A stretch of 64,000 nt of DNA from Mesorhizobium sp. M1D.F.Ca.ET.043.01.1.1 (lineage in GTDB: Bacteria; Pseudomonadota; Alphaproteobacteria; Rhizobiales; Rhizobiaceae): positions 3,534,001 to 3,598,000 of the forward strand of contig NZ_CP034444.1 of NCBI RefSeq assembly GCF_003952385.1. The letters are read 5' to 3'. Positions within the stretch are counted from its first letter, which is position 1; every line of letters begins with the position of its first letter. The notes below the pieces were generated by a model, which was given only the letters and a program-made list of their open reading frames with translations, searched no databases and was not told the origin of the DNA. Below, one piece after another: positions 19,541 to 29,459 of the stretch. A program made the translations under genes and the position numbers.

Positions 19541-19921
19541 TCATCTGGCGTCCGCAAGGCGCTGGTCGCCAATCTCAACGTTCAAATAATGCTCTGGTGC
19601 AAGACCAAGAACATTCTCCTTGCCGTACATCCAACCTCTCATCTTCATTGAAGGCTTGAACGGACTTTTCCCGCTTCCAACGACAACGTACCACTCACGC
19701 CCAACCTCGTCTGATGCCTGGTACAGCCAGAAATGCCGCCCATCTTCCGTTTGCTCGGCGACGGCGCCGCGCACTTCGTAGTGCATCGGCTTCTCATCCA
19801 ACATCCAATGATTGTGGCACCACCAAAGATACTGTTCGATTTCATCGATCGAATAGGGACACACGACCGACTGATCGAGGCTCTGAACTTCTTCCTCCCA
19901 ATGGACTGGGAAGCTACTCAA
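19541..19921 (-). CDS. Hypothetical Trp-rich cytosolic protein
   Basis: The 126-residue protein is rich in Trp and Tyr ([20 protein letters not shown] near 21-40, [21 protein letters not shown] near 64-84) and has no signal peptide or membrane segment. I do not recognise a family. The sucC start-proximal arrangement is tight: it begins 13 bases after the sucC stop. Its base composition is slightly lower in GC than its neighbours, which suggests it arrived later. An immunity-type role is possible but nothing shows it. Confidence 0.6.
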   Translation of the reverse strand: MSSFPVHWEEEVQSLDQSVVCPYSIDEIEQYLWWCHNHWMLDEKPMHYEVRGAVAEQTEDGRHFWLYQASDEVGREWYVVVGSGKSPFKPSMKMRGWMYGKENVLGLAPEHYLNVEIGDQRLADAR

Positions 19922-19934
19922 CTCAGCCTCCTCC

Positions 19935-21128
<1,194 letters not shown>

Positions 21129-21151
21129 GCGCTTGGTCTCCGGAGAGGAAC

Positions 21152-22252
<1,101 letters not shown>

Positions 22253-22351
22253 TCAAACGATTATTTTGAGCCTAGTGTTTTCAATCGGTTAGATGCATTG
22301 GGACTTACGTAAACGTCAAAACTTGTGAGCCGACTGAGGAGAATTTACACA

Positions 22352-22786
22352 ATGAACGTCGAAATCAGAAGGCTTCATCCCGGCGATGACGCCCTTGTGA
22401 TGCAGGTGGCCGAAGAAGTGTTCGACGAGCCGGTCCGGCCCGATCGCCTCGCCGCCTATCTCGCCTCGCCCGGCCATTTCATGATCGTGGCGATAGTCGA
22501 CCAAATTGTGGTCGGGCAGTGCGCCGCCGTCATCCACCGCCATCCGGACAAGGTGAGCGAGCTCTATATCGACGAGGTTGGCGTCGCGCCCGCCTTCCAG
22601 CGCCAGGGCATAGCGCGCAAGATGCTGGACGCCATGTTCGCGCTCGGCCGCGAGCATGGCTGCGAGGAAGCATGGGTGGGGACGGAGCCCGACAATGGGC
22701 CGGCGCGGGCGCTTTATGAATCGCGGAACGAGCCGCATGGACCGGCGGAGGATTTCATGATGTATGTGTACGGGCTTCGAGATTAG
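22352..22786 (+). CDS. GNAT acetyltransferase, AAC(3)-I-like
   Basis: The 144-residue protein has a GNAT fold with the acetyl-CoA-binding signature RQGIARKMLDAM (about 88-99), preceded by ELYIDEVGVAPAFQ and followed by DNGPARALYESR. This order (YIDEVGV, RQGIA, PA.ALY) resembles AAC(3)-I aminoglycoside acetyltransferases, but chromosomal homologues are common and the substrate is unknown. The ATG at 22352 follows GAGGAGAATTTACACA; a GTG at 22325 would add nine residues without a better site. It is divergent from mdh. Confidence 0.8.
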   Translation: MNVEIRRLHPGDDALVMQVAEEVFDEPVRPDRLAAYLASPGHFMIVAIVDQIVVGQCAAVIHRHPDKVSELYIDEVGVAPAFQRQGIARKMLDAMFALGREHGCEEAWVGTEPDNGPARALYESRNEPHGPAEDFMMYVYGLRD

Positions 22787-22804
22787 CCGAAAAACCCTCC
22801 GCTT

Positions 22805-23051
22805 CGTCATTCTAGGGCGGCTGGCGGAGCCGTCCCTCCAGTCGTCATTCTAGGGCGGAGCAAGGAGCGAAGCGACGCGCGCAGACCCTAGAATCCATTC
22901 CGTGACATAGAAGCGATGCCACGAGGCAGAACGATCTAACAGAGAGGCGTCGGCAAGACTCCACTCTGAACCGCTGCATTCTATGTCCTAAGTCACGGAA
23001 TGGATTCTAGGGTCTGCGCGACGCTTTGCGTCGCTCCGCCCTAGAATGACG
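22805..23051. repeat. Composite palindromic repeat, family R1
   Basis: A partial unit CGTCATTCTAGGGCGG at 22805 precedes a full unit at 22843-22910 and its inverted copy at 22981-23051, separated by 70 bases. Full units contain GGGCGGAGCAAGGAGCGAAG or the complement and end with GGAATGGATTCTAGGG-type sequence. The element fills the gap between the GNAT gene and zapE. A solo relative is at 8938. Confidence 0.7.
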
Positions 23052-23078
23052 AAGGTCACGACAGCTTTAGGCCCCCAC

Positions 23079-24278
23079 CTACCCCTGCGCCTGCCGCGCC
23101 TCTGCCGGCGCCTCACGCTCGCGCCGTTCCGCCCAGCCTTCCAGCCAGTCACGGCTCTGCATCTCGACCAGCCGCGAGGCCGTTCGCTCGAATTCGAACA
23201 CCTCCGTGCCGCGCCTGGCGGTGTAGAGCCCTTCGGGCTGCGCCGCTGCGCTCATCACCAGCCGCATGCGGTGGTCGTAGAGCGTGTCGACCAAGAGGAT
23301 GAAGCGCTTGGCCTCGTTGCGCTTGCCTTCGCCGAGCACCGGCACATGGTCGATGAAGATGGTCGAGAAGCGGCCGGCGATCGCCAGGTAGTCGCGCGCG
23401 CCGAGCGGCTTTTCGCAAAGATCGGCGAAGGAGAAACGCGCGGCTTCGCCGGCGGCGCGGGGCACGACGAGCTGGCGCCCTTTAAGCGTCAGCGTCACCG
23501 CTTCCTCCGGCCTGCCATGCGTCATCGTCTTCCAGGCCTCGTCGAGCGCCCGGTCGGCCGCCGCGTCGGCCGGCGTCACATAGACCGGCAGGCGGTTGAG
23601 CTTTTCCTGCCGATAGTCCTTTTCGGCATCGAGCGTCAGTACCTCGGCATTGCGTTCGAGCAGGCCGATGAAGGGCAGGAAGAGCTGGCGGTTCAGCCCG
23701 TCGCGGTAAAGGTCCCCCGGCGCGACATTGGAGGTGGCGACCAGCACGACGCCGTTGGCAAACAGCGCCGAAAACAGCCGCGACAGGATCATCGCATCGG
23801 CGATATCGGTGACCGAAAATTCATCGAAGCACAGCACCCAGGCTTGCTCGGCCAGCGCGCGCGCCACCGGCGGGATCGGATCGTCTTCCTTGACGTCGCC
23901 GTTCTTACGCGCCGCCCGGTGCTTCTGGATGCGGTCCTGCACGTCGGCCATGAAGTCGTTGAAATGGACGCGGCGCTTGCGCCGGACCGGCAGCAGCTCG
24001 AAGAAAACGTCCATCAGCATGGTCTTGCCGCGCCCGACACCGCCATGGATGTAGAGGCCCTTGACTGCCTCGTGCGGCTTTTTGCTGCGCGCGAACAGCC
24101 AGCCCAGCGCGCTCGATTTCTGCGCCAGCCTTTTTGCCGAGATTTCGTCGGTCAGCCGGTCGAGCGCGGCGACGACGCGCTCCTGCGCCGGATCGCGTTC
24201 GACCACGCCGGTTTCGACAAGATGGTCGTAACGCTGCCTGACGGTCACATGGGTCTGGAGGCCGTCACGCAGATGCAT
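23079..24278 (-). CDS. zapE: Cell division protein ZapE (AFG1-like ATPase)
   Basis: ZapE/AFG1 proteins are single-domain P-loop ATPases; the bacterial protein stabilises the FtsZ ring late in division. The 399-residue protein has the Walker A GGVGRGKT (79-86), then VHFNDFMADVQ, Walker B CFDEFSVTDIADAM, and the sensor region VATSNVAPGDLYRDGLNR, all conserved in the family. The C terminus has many Arg and Glu. The neighbouring mdh is a common neighbour of this gene in alphaproteobacteria. Repeat elements lie on both sides. Confidence 0.93.
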   Translation of the reverse strand: MHLRDGLQTHVTVRQRYDHLVETGVVERDPAQERVVAALDRLTDEISAKRLAQKSSALGWLFARSKKPHEAVKGLYIHGGVGRGKTMLMDVFFELLPVRRKRRVHFNDFMADVQDRIQKHRAARKNGDVKEDDPIPPVARALAEQAWVLCFDEFSVTDIADAMILSRLFSALFANGVVLVATSNVAPGDLYRDGLNRQLFLPFIGLLERNAEVLTLDAEKDYRQEKLNRLPVYVTPADAAADRALDEAWKTMTHGRPEEAVTLTLKGRQLVVPRAAGEAARFSFADLCEKPLGARDYLAIAGRFSTIFIDHVPVLGEGKRNEAKRFILLVDTLYDHRMRLVMSAAAQPEGLYTARRGTEVFEFERTASRLVEMQSRDWLEGWAERREREAPAEARQAQG

Positions 24279-24325
24279 AAGTCACGTCGTTTGCTCTGAG
24301 CAGAATGCTCTAGAAAGAGTTAGGG

Positions 24326-24465
24326 TGTGTTGAGATTCAGGTCAGGCCGAGCCGAGAATGGCGGCTTTCGAGAACCGGAGCGGAGCGTACCTGAAGTACG
24401 TGAGCACCGGAAGCGGAGAAAGCCGCCGTTTCGCAGGCCGGCATCACCTGAATATCAGCATACCC
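24326..24465. repeat. Palindromic repeat R3, long form
   Basis: Begins GTTGAGATTCAGGTCAGGCC and ends GGCATCACCTGAATATCA. The 80-base centre is itself palindromic (GGCGGCTTTC ... GAAAGCCGCC, with GCGTACCTGAAGTACG inside). A short form lacking most of the centre is at 34815-34885. It lies between zapE and the Omp19-like gene. Confidence 0.7.
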
Positions 24466-24470
24466 TAGCC

Positions 24471-25010
24471 TTACCTTGTAAACGATATCGGCTGCCCACT
24501 GGAAGTCTGGCCGTCGAACTTTTCGCCGCCGGAGGAATAGAGTCTGGCCAGGGCGCCGCCGTTTTCGTCGTAAAGCGTCAGCTGCTTGCCGGCGACGTTC
24601 CACGACTTGATGCCGTCGATCGGGGCCGGGCAATGCAGCGGCCCGGCGCGGTAGCCGGCGCCGAACTTGGTCTGCGGCGTCGCCACCTTGCAGCCCTGAC
24701 CGCCGACGCTGACGTTCCAGACACCGGCGACGCTGGCCGCGGTCAGGTCCGTGGCGCCAGCGGGCGCGGTGCCGTCCGGCGGCAGCGAGGCGACCTGGCT
24801 GTTCTTCGGCGCATTCGGGAATTGCGACGGGTCGGTGGTGCCCGGAGCGGCCGGCGGCGGCAGCTGGTTCTGCGTCACCGTGCCGGACGGCGCCGGCGTG
24901 AGCGGCGCCGGCTGCTGGTCATCCATCGACGAGAAGCGCGAGGTCGAGCAGCCGCTCGCAACGAGCGCGGCCAGCGATACGGCCAAAAGGCCAGTCCTAT
25001 AAAAAGTCAT
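24471..25010 (-). CDS. Omp19-like lipoprotein, protease inhibitor Inh family
   Basis: The 179-residue lipoprotein has a signal peptide with the lipobox VASGC (Cys about 21), a long Pro/Ala/Thr-rich spacer (about 35-85), and a C-terminal β-barrel: VAGVWNVSVGGQGCKV ... GPLHCPAPIDGIKSWNV with a Cys pair. This matches the Inh/Omp19 domain of Brucella Omp19 and bacterial metalloprotease inhibitors. It is likely in the outer membrane. The start at 25010 follows GGAGGTTGGA. A plausible promoter is at 25108-25136. Confidence 0.85.
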   Translation of the reverse strand: MTFYRTGLLAVSLAALVASGCSTSRFSSMDDQQPAPLTPAPSGTVTQNQLPPPAAPGTTDPSQFPNAPKNSQVASLPPDGTAPAGATDLTAASVAGVWNVSVGGQGCKVATPQTKFGAGYRAGPLHCPAPIDGIKSWNVAGKQLTLYDENGGALARLYSSGGEKFDGQTSSGQPISFTR

Positions 25011-25107
25011 TCCAACCTCCGTCGGATCCGGTGGGGGGCGCCGTCCGCGTAAAATACCTGCTTCACCAAGATGGCGAAGGTGGCAGAATTTCAACCCGAT
25101 ATGGTTA

Positions 25108-25136
25108 AAATAGGGTTTTCGGGGCCGCTGTTGCAA
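25108..25136 (-). promoter_or_regulatory. Possible promoter of the Omp19-like gene
   Basis: On the minus strand TTGCAA (25131-25136) and CTATTT (complement of 25108-25113) are 17 bases apart, about 100 bases upstream of the start. GTTGC ... GCAAC arms surround the -35 box. Both boxes deviate from consensus, so this is tentative. Confidence 0.4.
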
Positions 25137-25201
25137 ATTTATCGCAACCGCCATCGTCACCCGGTCCGGACCGCGAACGTGGGTCCTAACGTGTTGAAAT
25201 C

Positions 25202-25645
25202 TCAGGCCTGCAGCCGCGCGCTGGGCACGAAGACATAGCCGTCCGGACCGACAATATAGCATTCGCGCAAGCCATGCGGCTTGTCGATCGAGCCCGCCAG
25301 CACGATGTGGCCGAGCGCTGCCGCCTTTTTCTCGGCCGCATCCGGATCGGCGCCATAGAGACGCAGCTCGATGCCGGCGCCGCGCATTTCGGCACCCGTG
25401 GTCACGCCGGTCATGGGATTGTCGAGATAGGAGTGGTCGGCATGCAGCATGAAGATCGAGCCCAGCAGCTCGATCGCCGCGAAATCCTCGTCGGCATAGA
25501 TGATGCGCGCGCCAAGCACGTCGCTGCAGAAAGCCTCCATCGCCGCCATGTCAGTGACCAAAAGGTTGACGCCCAGCCCATGCGGCAGCGAGCGGCCGAA
25601 ATCCTCGGCCTTCATCCACGGTGTCCTGGTCCGCTTCATCGCCAC
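25202..25645 (-). CDS. Glyoxalase/VOC-fold protein
   Basis: The 147-residue protein carries one VOC domain: LGVNLLVTDMAAMEAFCSDV near residue 24, YADEDFAAIELLGSIFMLHAD near 50, and GPDGYVFVPS at the end, with βαβββ spacing. It probably forms a dimer with a metal site. The reaction is unknown; members include dioxygenases and glutathione transferases. A palindromic repeat (R8) begins 30 bases upstream of the start. The lipoprotein gene downstream is 191 bases away. Confidence 0.75.
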   Translation of the reverse strand: MAMKRTRTPWMKAEDFGRSLPHGLGVNLLVTDMAAMEAFCSDVLGARIIYADEDFAAIELLGSIFMLHADHSYLDNPMTGVTTGAEMRGAGIELRLYGADPDAAEKKAAALGHIVLAGSIDKPHGLRECYIVGPDGYVFVPSARLQA

Positions 25646-25675
25646 GATGATGTCCCTCCGCAGGGCTGATCCCAG

Positions 25676-25722
25676 AGCATGATCCGGAAAAGTTGCAGAC
25701 TTTTCGGAGAAGAATCATGCTT
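25676..25722. repeat. Palindromic repeat R8
   Basis: AGCATGATCCGGAAAAGT on the left is mirrored by TCGGAGAAGAATCATGCTT on the right. It lies in the divergent gap between the VOC and MBL genes. A degenerate copy is at 6209-6251. Confidence 0.65.
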
Positions 25723-25841
25723 CAAAAACAAGAAGCCTAGTCGAAGCCGGACTTCGGCCCTTGGCATTCGCCGGCGAAACGCTTGCGCCAGGCTCCGGCG
25801 CCCTTATTTCAGGACAAGGGATAGCGAATAGGCGGAGAACG

Positions 25842-26852
25842 ATGGTCGCAAGAAAAGCAGCAGCCAACCGCTATTACAGCGGCCCGCCCAGCGACCATTT
25901 CGACGGCACCCTGTTTTTCAATCCCGACGGCAAGCCGCCCGGGCGCTTCGCCGATCTTCTCAAATGGCAATTGAGCGGCGGGCGTTCGAAATGGCCGCCG
26001 GCCTCGCCGAGCCCCTATCCGCAGGCGAAGCCCGAGCAACGGATCGAAGGCGCGGCGCTTCGGGTCACGATGGTCGGCCATGCCTCGCTGCTTATCCAGA
26101 CCGCCGGGCTGAACATCCTGACAGATCCGGTCTGGTCCGGGCGCGCCTCGCCCTTCGCGTTCGCCGGGCCGAAGCGGGTCAATGTGCCGGGCATCGGCTT
26201 CTCCGACCTGCCGCCGATCGACCTGGTGCTGGTCAGCCACAATCACTACGACCATCTCGACCTCGCGACGCTCGAGCGGCTGAAGCAAAGCCACGACCCG
26301 CGAGTGCTCACGCCGCTCGGCAACGACGCCATCATCGGCGCCGCCGTGCCCGGCATGCGAGTGTCGGCGCATGACTGGGGCGACAGGATCGAGTTCGGCA
26401 ACGGCGCGGTCATCCATATCGAGCCGACGCATCACTGGTCGGCGCGCGCCGCGCGCGACCGCCGCATGGCGCTGTGGGCGGGGTTCGTCATCGAAGCGCC
26501 AGGCGGCAAGCTCTATTTCGCCGGCGACACCGGCTTCCATGGCGGCGCCAACTACCGGCTGATGGCGGAAAAGCATGGCGGCTTTCGGCTGGCCATCCTG
26601 CCGATCGGCGCCTACGAGCCGCGCTGGTTCATGGCGCCGCAGCATCAGAACCCGGAGGAAGCGGTGCAGGGCATGAGACTGTGCAACGCCGCCCATGCCG
26701 CCGGCTGCCACTGGGGCACGTTTCAGCTGACCGACGAGCCGATCGAGGAGCCGGCGCAAAAGCTCGCGGAGGCATTGGCGGCAGAGCGCATGTCGCATGA
26801 GCGATTTCGCGCCATGCGCCCGGGCGAAGTGTGGGATGTGCCGTCCGCCTAG
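25842..26852 (+). CDS. MBL-fold metallo-hydrolase, NAPE-PLD/UlaG-like
   Basis: The 336-residue protein has the metallo-β-lactamase metal motif HxHxDH in VSHNHYDHLD, preceded by LRVTMVGHASLLIQTAGLNI and TDPVWSGRASP. Later come HHWSARAARDR, YFAGDTGFHGG, and a final HWGTF. This order is typical of NAPE-PLD/UlaG-like hydrolases, which cleave phosphodiester or lactone bonds. The ATG at 25842 follows GGCGGAGAACG. Substrate is unknown; in bacteria an N-acylphosphatidylethanolamine or related lipid is conceivable. Confidence 0.85.
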   Translation: MVARKAAANRYYSGPPSDHFDGTLFFNPDGKPPGRFADLLKWQLSGGRSKWPPASPSPYPQAKPEQRIEGAALRVTMVGHASLLIQTAGLNILTDPVWSGRASPFAFAGPKRVNVPGIGFSDLPPIDLVLVSHNHYDHLDLATLERLKQSHDPRVLTPLGNDAIIGAAVPGMRVSAHDWGDRIEFGNGAVIHIEPTHHWSARAARDRRMALWAGFVIEAPGGKLYFAGDTGFHGGANYRLMAEKHGGFRLAILPIGAYEPRWFMAPQHQNPEEAVQGMRLCNAAHAAGCHWGTFQLTDEPIEEPAQKLAEALAAERMSHERFRAMRPGEVWDVPSA

Positions 26853-26927
26853 CCCGCTCGGGCGACGGAACCGGAAGCACATGGCCGCGTTGCTTCCTTG
26901 ACACAATTCGGCAGGGAGCCGTCTCTC

Positions 26928-27089
26928 ATGATCAAGTGGATCATCATCCTTCTGATTGTCGCGGCCGCCGCGAGCCTGCTCGGCATGCCGGCGCTGGCCG
27001 GCACCGCCGCCCTGGGCGCGCGCATCCTGATCGGCATCGTGCTGATCCTGTTCCTGCTGCTCCTGCTCGGCGTCTTCGCGGTAACCTAG
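26928..27089 (+). CDS. DUF1328-type small membrane protein
   Basis: The 53-residue protein starts MIKWIIILLIVAAAASLLG and is almost entirely hydrophobic, with two membrane helices around a GTAALGAR turn. Size, start and helix order match the DUF1328 family of small inner-membrane proteins (YtjA type). The ATG at 26928 was chosen over the upstream in-frame start at 26898 because it matches the family and has GGCAGGGAGC upstream. It is often linked to stress responses; function unknown. Confidence 0.75.
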   Translation: MIKWIIILLIVAAAASLLGMPALAGTAALGARILIGIVLILFLLLLLGVFAVT

Positions 27090-27221
27090 GCACGACCACT
27101 TGGTCGTCGCCGGCGCGGCGTCTTCGCCGCAGCCAGGTCCGCGCCTTCGCCGTGGCCAGGCCCGCGCCGGACTGGTAATTCCCGCCCGTTTCCGCCATAT
27201 AGCGCCAAACGGTACACGGAA

Positions 27222-28118
27222 ATGACGGGATCGATGGCAGGCACCGCCCCCTTCGCCAAGATGAACGGCATCGGCAACGAGATCATCGTCGCCGATATGC
27301 GCGGTCGTGCCGACAAGGTGACGGCGGCTGCCGCGATCGCGCTCAATGCCGACGCGGCGACCAAGTTCGACCAGATCATGGCGATCCATGATGCGAGGAC
27401 GGCGGGCACCGCCTACTATGTCGACATCCTGAATTCCGACGGCTCAGGTGCGCAGGCCTGCGGCAACGGCATGCGCTGCGTGGTGCAGGCCTTGGCCGCC
27501 GAGACCGGCCAGAAGGTCTTCACCTTCGAGACCCGTGCCGGCATCCTCAACGCAAAGGAACATGCCGACGGCACGATCTCGGTCGACATGGGCAAGCCGC
27601 GCTTCGGCTGGCAGGAGATCCCGCTCGCGGAGGAGTTCCGCGACACGCGCATGATCGAATTGCAGATCGGCCCGATCGACGCGCCGGTGCTGCATTCGCC
27701 CTCCGTCGTGTCGATGGGCAATCCGCACGCCATCTTCTGGGTCGACCGCGACGTCTGGTCCTATGAGCTCGACCGTTTCGGCCCGCTGCTCGAGAACCAC
27801 CCGATCTTCCCCGAGCGGGCCAACATCACCATTGCCCAGGTGACGTCGCCGCAGACGATGATCATCCGCACCTGGGAACGCGGCGCCGGCCTCACCAAGG
27901 CCTGTGGCTCGGCCGCATGCGCCGCCGTGGTGGCCGCGGCCCGCACCAAGCGCACCGGCCGCAGCGTGTCGCTGCTCACGCCGGGCGGCGGCGAGCTCAA
28001 TGTCGAATGGCGCGACGACGACCACGTCATCCTGACCGGCGCCGCCGAATGGGAGTTTTCCGGCAGCTTCGATCCCTCGACCGGCGCCTGGGCCCGCGAT
28101 ACCGAAAGCGCCGCCTGA
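27222..28118 (+). CDS. dapF: Diaminopimelate epimerase
   Basis: DapF interconverts LL- and meso-diaminopimelate for lysine and peptidoglycan synthesis. The 298-residue protein has the two catalytic cysteines in matching contexts: ACGNGMRCV (Cys80) and [10 protein letters not shown] (Cys228), plus [13 protein letters not shown] at the N terminus. The start is ATG at 27222; an ATG at 27234 is also possible. Its stop overlaps the mtaB start by one base (TGATG), so translation is coupled. It is first in dapF-mtaB-ftsY-yciB. Confidence 0.96.
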   Translation: MTGSMAGTAPFAKMNGIGNEIIVADMRGRADKVTAAAAIALNADAATKFDQIMAIHDARTAGTAYYVDILNSDGSGAQACGNGMRCVVQALAAETGQKVFTFETRAGILNAKEHADGTISVDMGKPRFGWQEIPLAEEFRDTRMIELQIGPIDAPVLHSPSVVSMGNPHAIFWVDRDVWSYELDRFGPLLENHPIFPERANITIAQVTSPQTMIIRTWERGAGLTKACGSAACAAVVAAARTKRTGRSVSLLTPGGGELNVEWRDDDHVILTGAAEWEFSGSFDPSTGAWARDTESAA

Positions 28119-29446
28119 TGTCCGCTCTGCAAAAAGGTCCGGTTTCTGCGGACCCCATCTCTAAAGGAATCGACGTCGTCACGTTCGGCTGCCGCCTCAA
28201 CACCTATGAATCCGAGGTGATGCGCCGCGAGGCCGAGAACGCCGGCCTCGGCGCGCTGGAGGGCGGCGCCGTCATCTTCAACACCTGCGCCGTCACCGCA
28301 GAGGCCGTGCGCCAGGCCAAGCAGGCGATCCGCAAGGCGCGCCGCGAGAACCCTGAAGCGCGCATCATCGTCACCGGTTGCGCGGCACAGACCGAACCGC
28401 AGAATTTCGTCGCCATGGACGAGGTCGATCTCGTGCTCGGCAATGAGGAGAAGGTCAAGGCGAACTCCTACCGCGCGCTGCCCGATTTCGGCGTCAACGA
28501 CACCGAGAAGGCGCGCGTCAACGACATTTTTTCGGTGCGCGAGACCGCAGGCCACATGGTCGACGCCATCGAAGGCCGGGCGCGCGCCTTCGTGCAGGTG
28601 CAGAACGGCTGCGACCACCGCTGCACCTTCTGCATCATCCCCTACGGCCGCGGCAATTCGCGCTCGGTGCCGATGGGCGCCGTGGTCGAGCAGATCAAGC
28701 GCCTTGCCGGCAACGGCTATGCCGAGATTGTTCTCACCGGCGTCGACATGACCGGTTGGGGCGCCGACCTGCCCGGCAGCCCGAAGCTCGGCAAACTCGT
28801 AAAGACGATCCTGCGCCAGGTGCCGGAGGTGAAGCGTCTCAGGCTCTCCTCGATCGATTCCATCGAGGCCGACGAAGATCTGCTCGATGCTATCGCCACC
28901 GAGCCCAGGCTGATGCCGCATCTGCATCTGTCGCTGCAGTCGGGGGACGACATGATCCTGAAGCGCATGAAGCGCCGGCATTTGCGCGATCAGTCGATCC
29001 GCTTCTGCGAGGACGTGCGCAAGCTGCGCCCCGGCATCGTGTTCGGTGCCGACATCATCGCCGGCTTCCCGACCGAGACCGAGGCGATGTTCGAAAATTC
29101 GGAAAAGATAGTCGAGGAATGCGGGCTGACGCATCTGCACGTCTTCCCGTTCAGCCCGCGCGAGGGCACGCCCGCCGCGCGCATGCCGCAAGTCCGCCGC
29201 GAGGTGGTCAAGCAGCGCGCCGCCAGGCTGCGCGCCGCAGGCGAGGCGGCCTACCGCCGTCATCTCATGTCCCTTGGCGGCACGCGCCAGTCGATCCTGG
29301 TCGAGCGCGACGGGCTCGGCCGCACCGAAGGTTTCACGCTTGCCGCGATCGCCATTGGACAGCCGGGCGAGATCGTCGATGCTGTCGTCACCGGCCATGA
29401 CGGCGCCCGTCTGATCGCGGCACCGCTCGCCGCCCAAGCCGCCTGA
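28118..29446 (+). CDS. mtaB: tRNA t6A37 methylthiotransferase MtaB
   Basis: MtaB is a radical-SAM enzyme that adds a methylthio group to t6A37 of tRNAs. The 442-residue protein has the UPF0004 N-terminal domain with three Fe-S cysteines (FGCRLNTYES, FNTCAV, TGCAAQTEP), the radical-SAM CxxxCxxC in NGCDHRCTFC followed by IIPYGRGNSRSVP, and a C-terminal TRAM-like end. The FGCRLN start and length distinguish MtaB from MiaB. It overlaps dapF by one base and precedes ftsY by 13 bases. Confidence 0.94.
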   Translation: MSALQKGPVSADPISKGIDVVTFGCRLNTYESEVMRREAENAGLGALEGGAVIFNTCAVTAEAVRQAKQAIRKARRENPEARIIVTGCAAQTEPQNFVAMDEVDLVLGNEEKVKANSYRALPDFGVNDTEKARVNDIFSVRETAGHMVDAIEGRARAFVQVQNGCDHRCTFCIIPYGRGNSRSVPMGAVVEQIKRLAGNGYAEIVLTGVDMTGWGADLPGSPKLGKLVKTILRQVPEVKRLRLSSIDSIEADEDLLDAIATEPRLMPHLHLSLQSGDDMILKRMKRRHLRDQSIRFCEDVRKLRPGIVFGADIIAGFPTETEAMFENSEKIVEECGLTHLHVFPFSPREGTPAARMPQVRREVVKQRAARLRAAGEAAYRRHLMSLGGTRQSILVERDGLGRTEGFTLAAIAIGQPGEIVDAVVTGHDGARLIAAPLAAQAA

Positions 29447-29459
29447 GACTGCGAGACGC

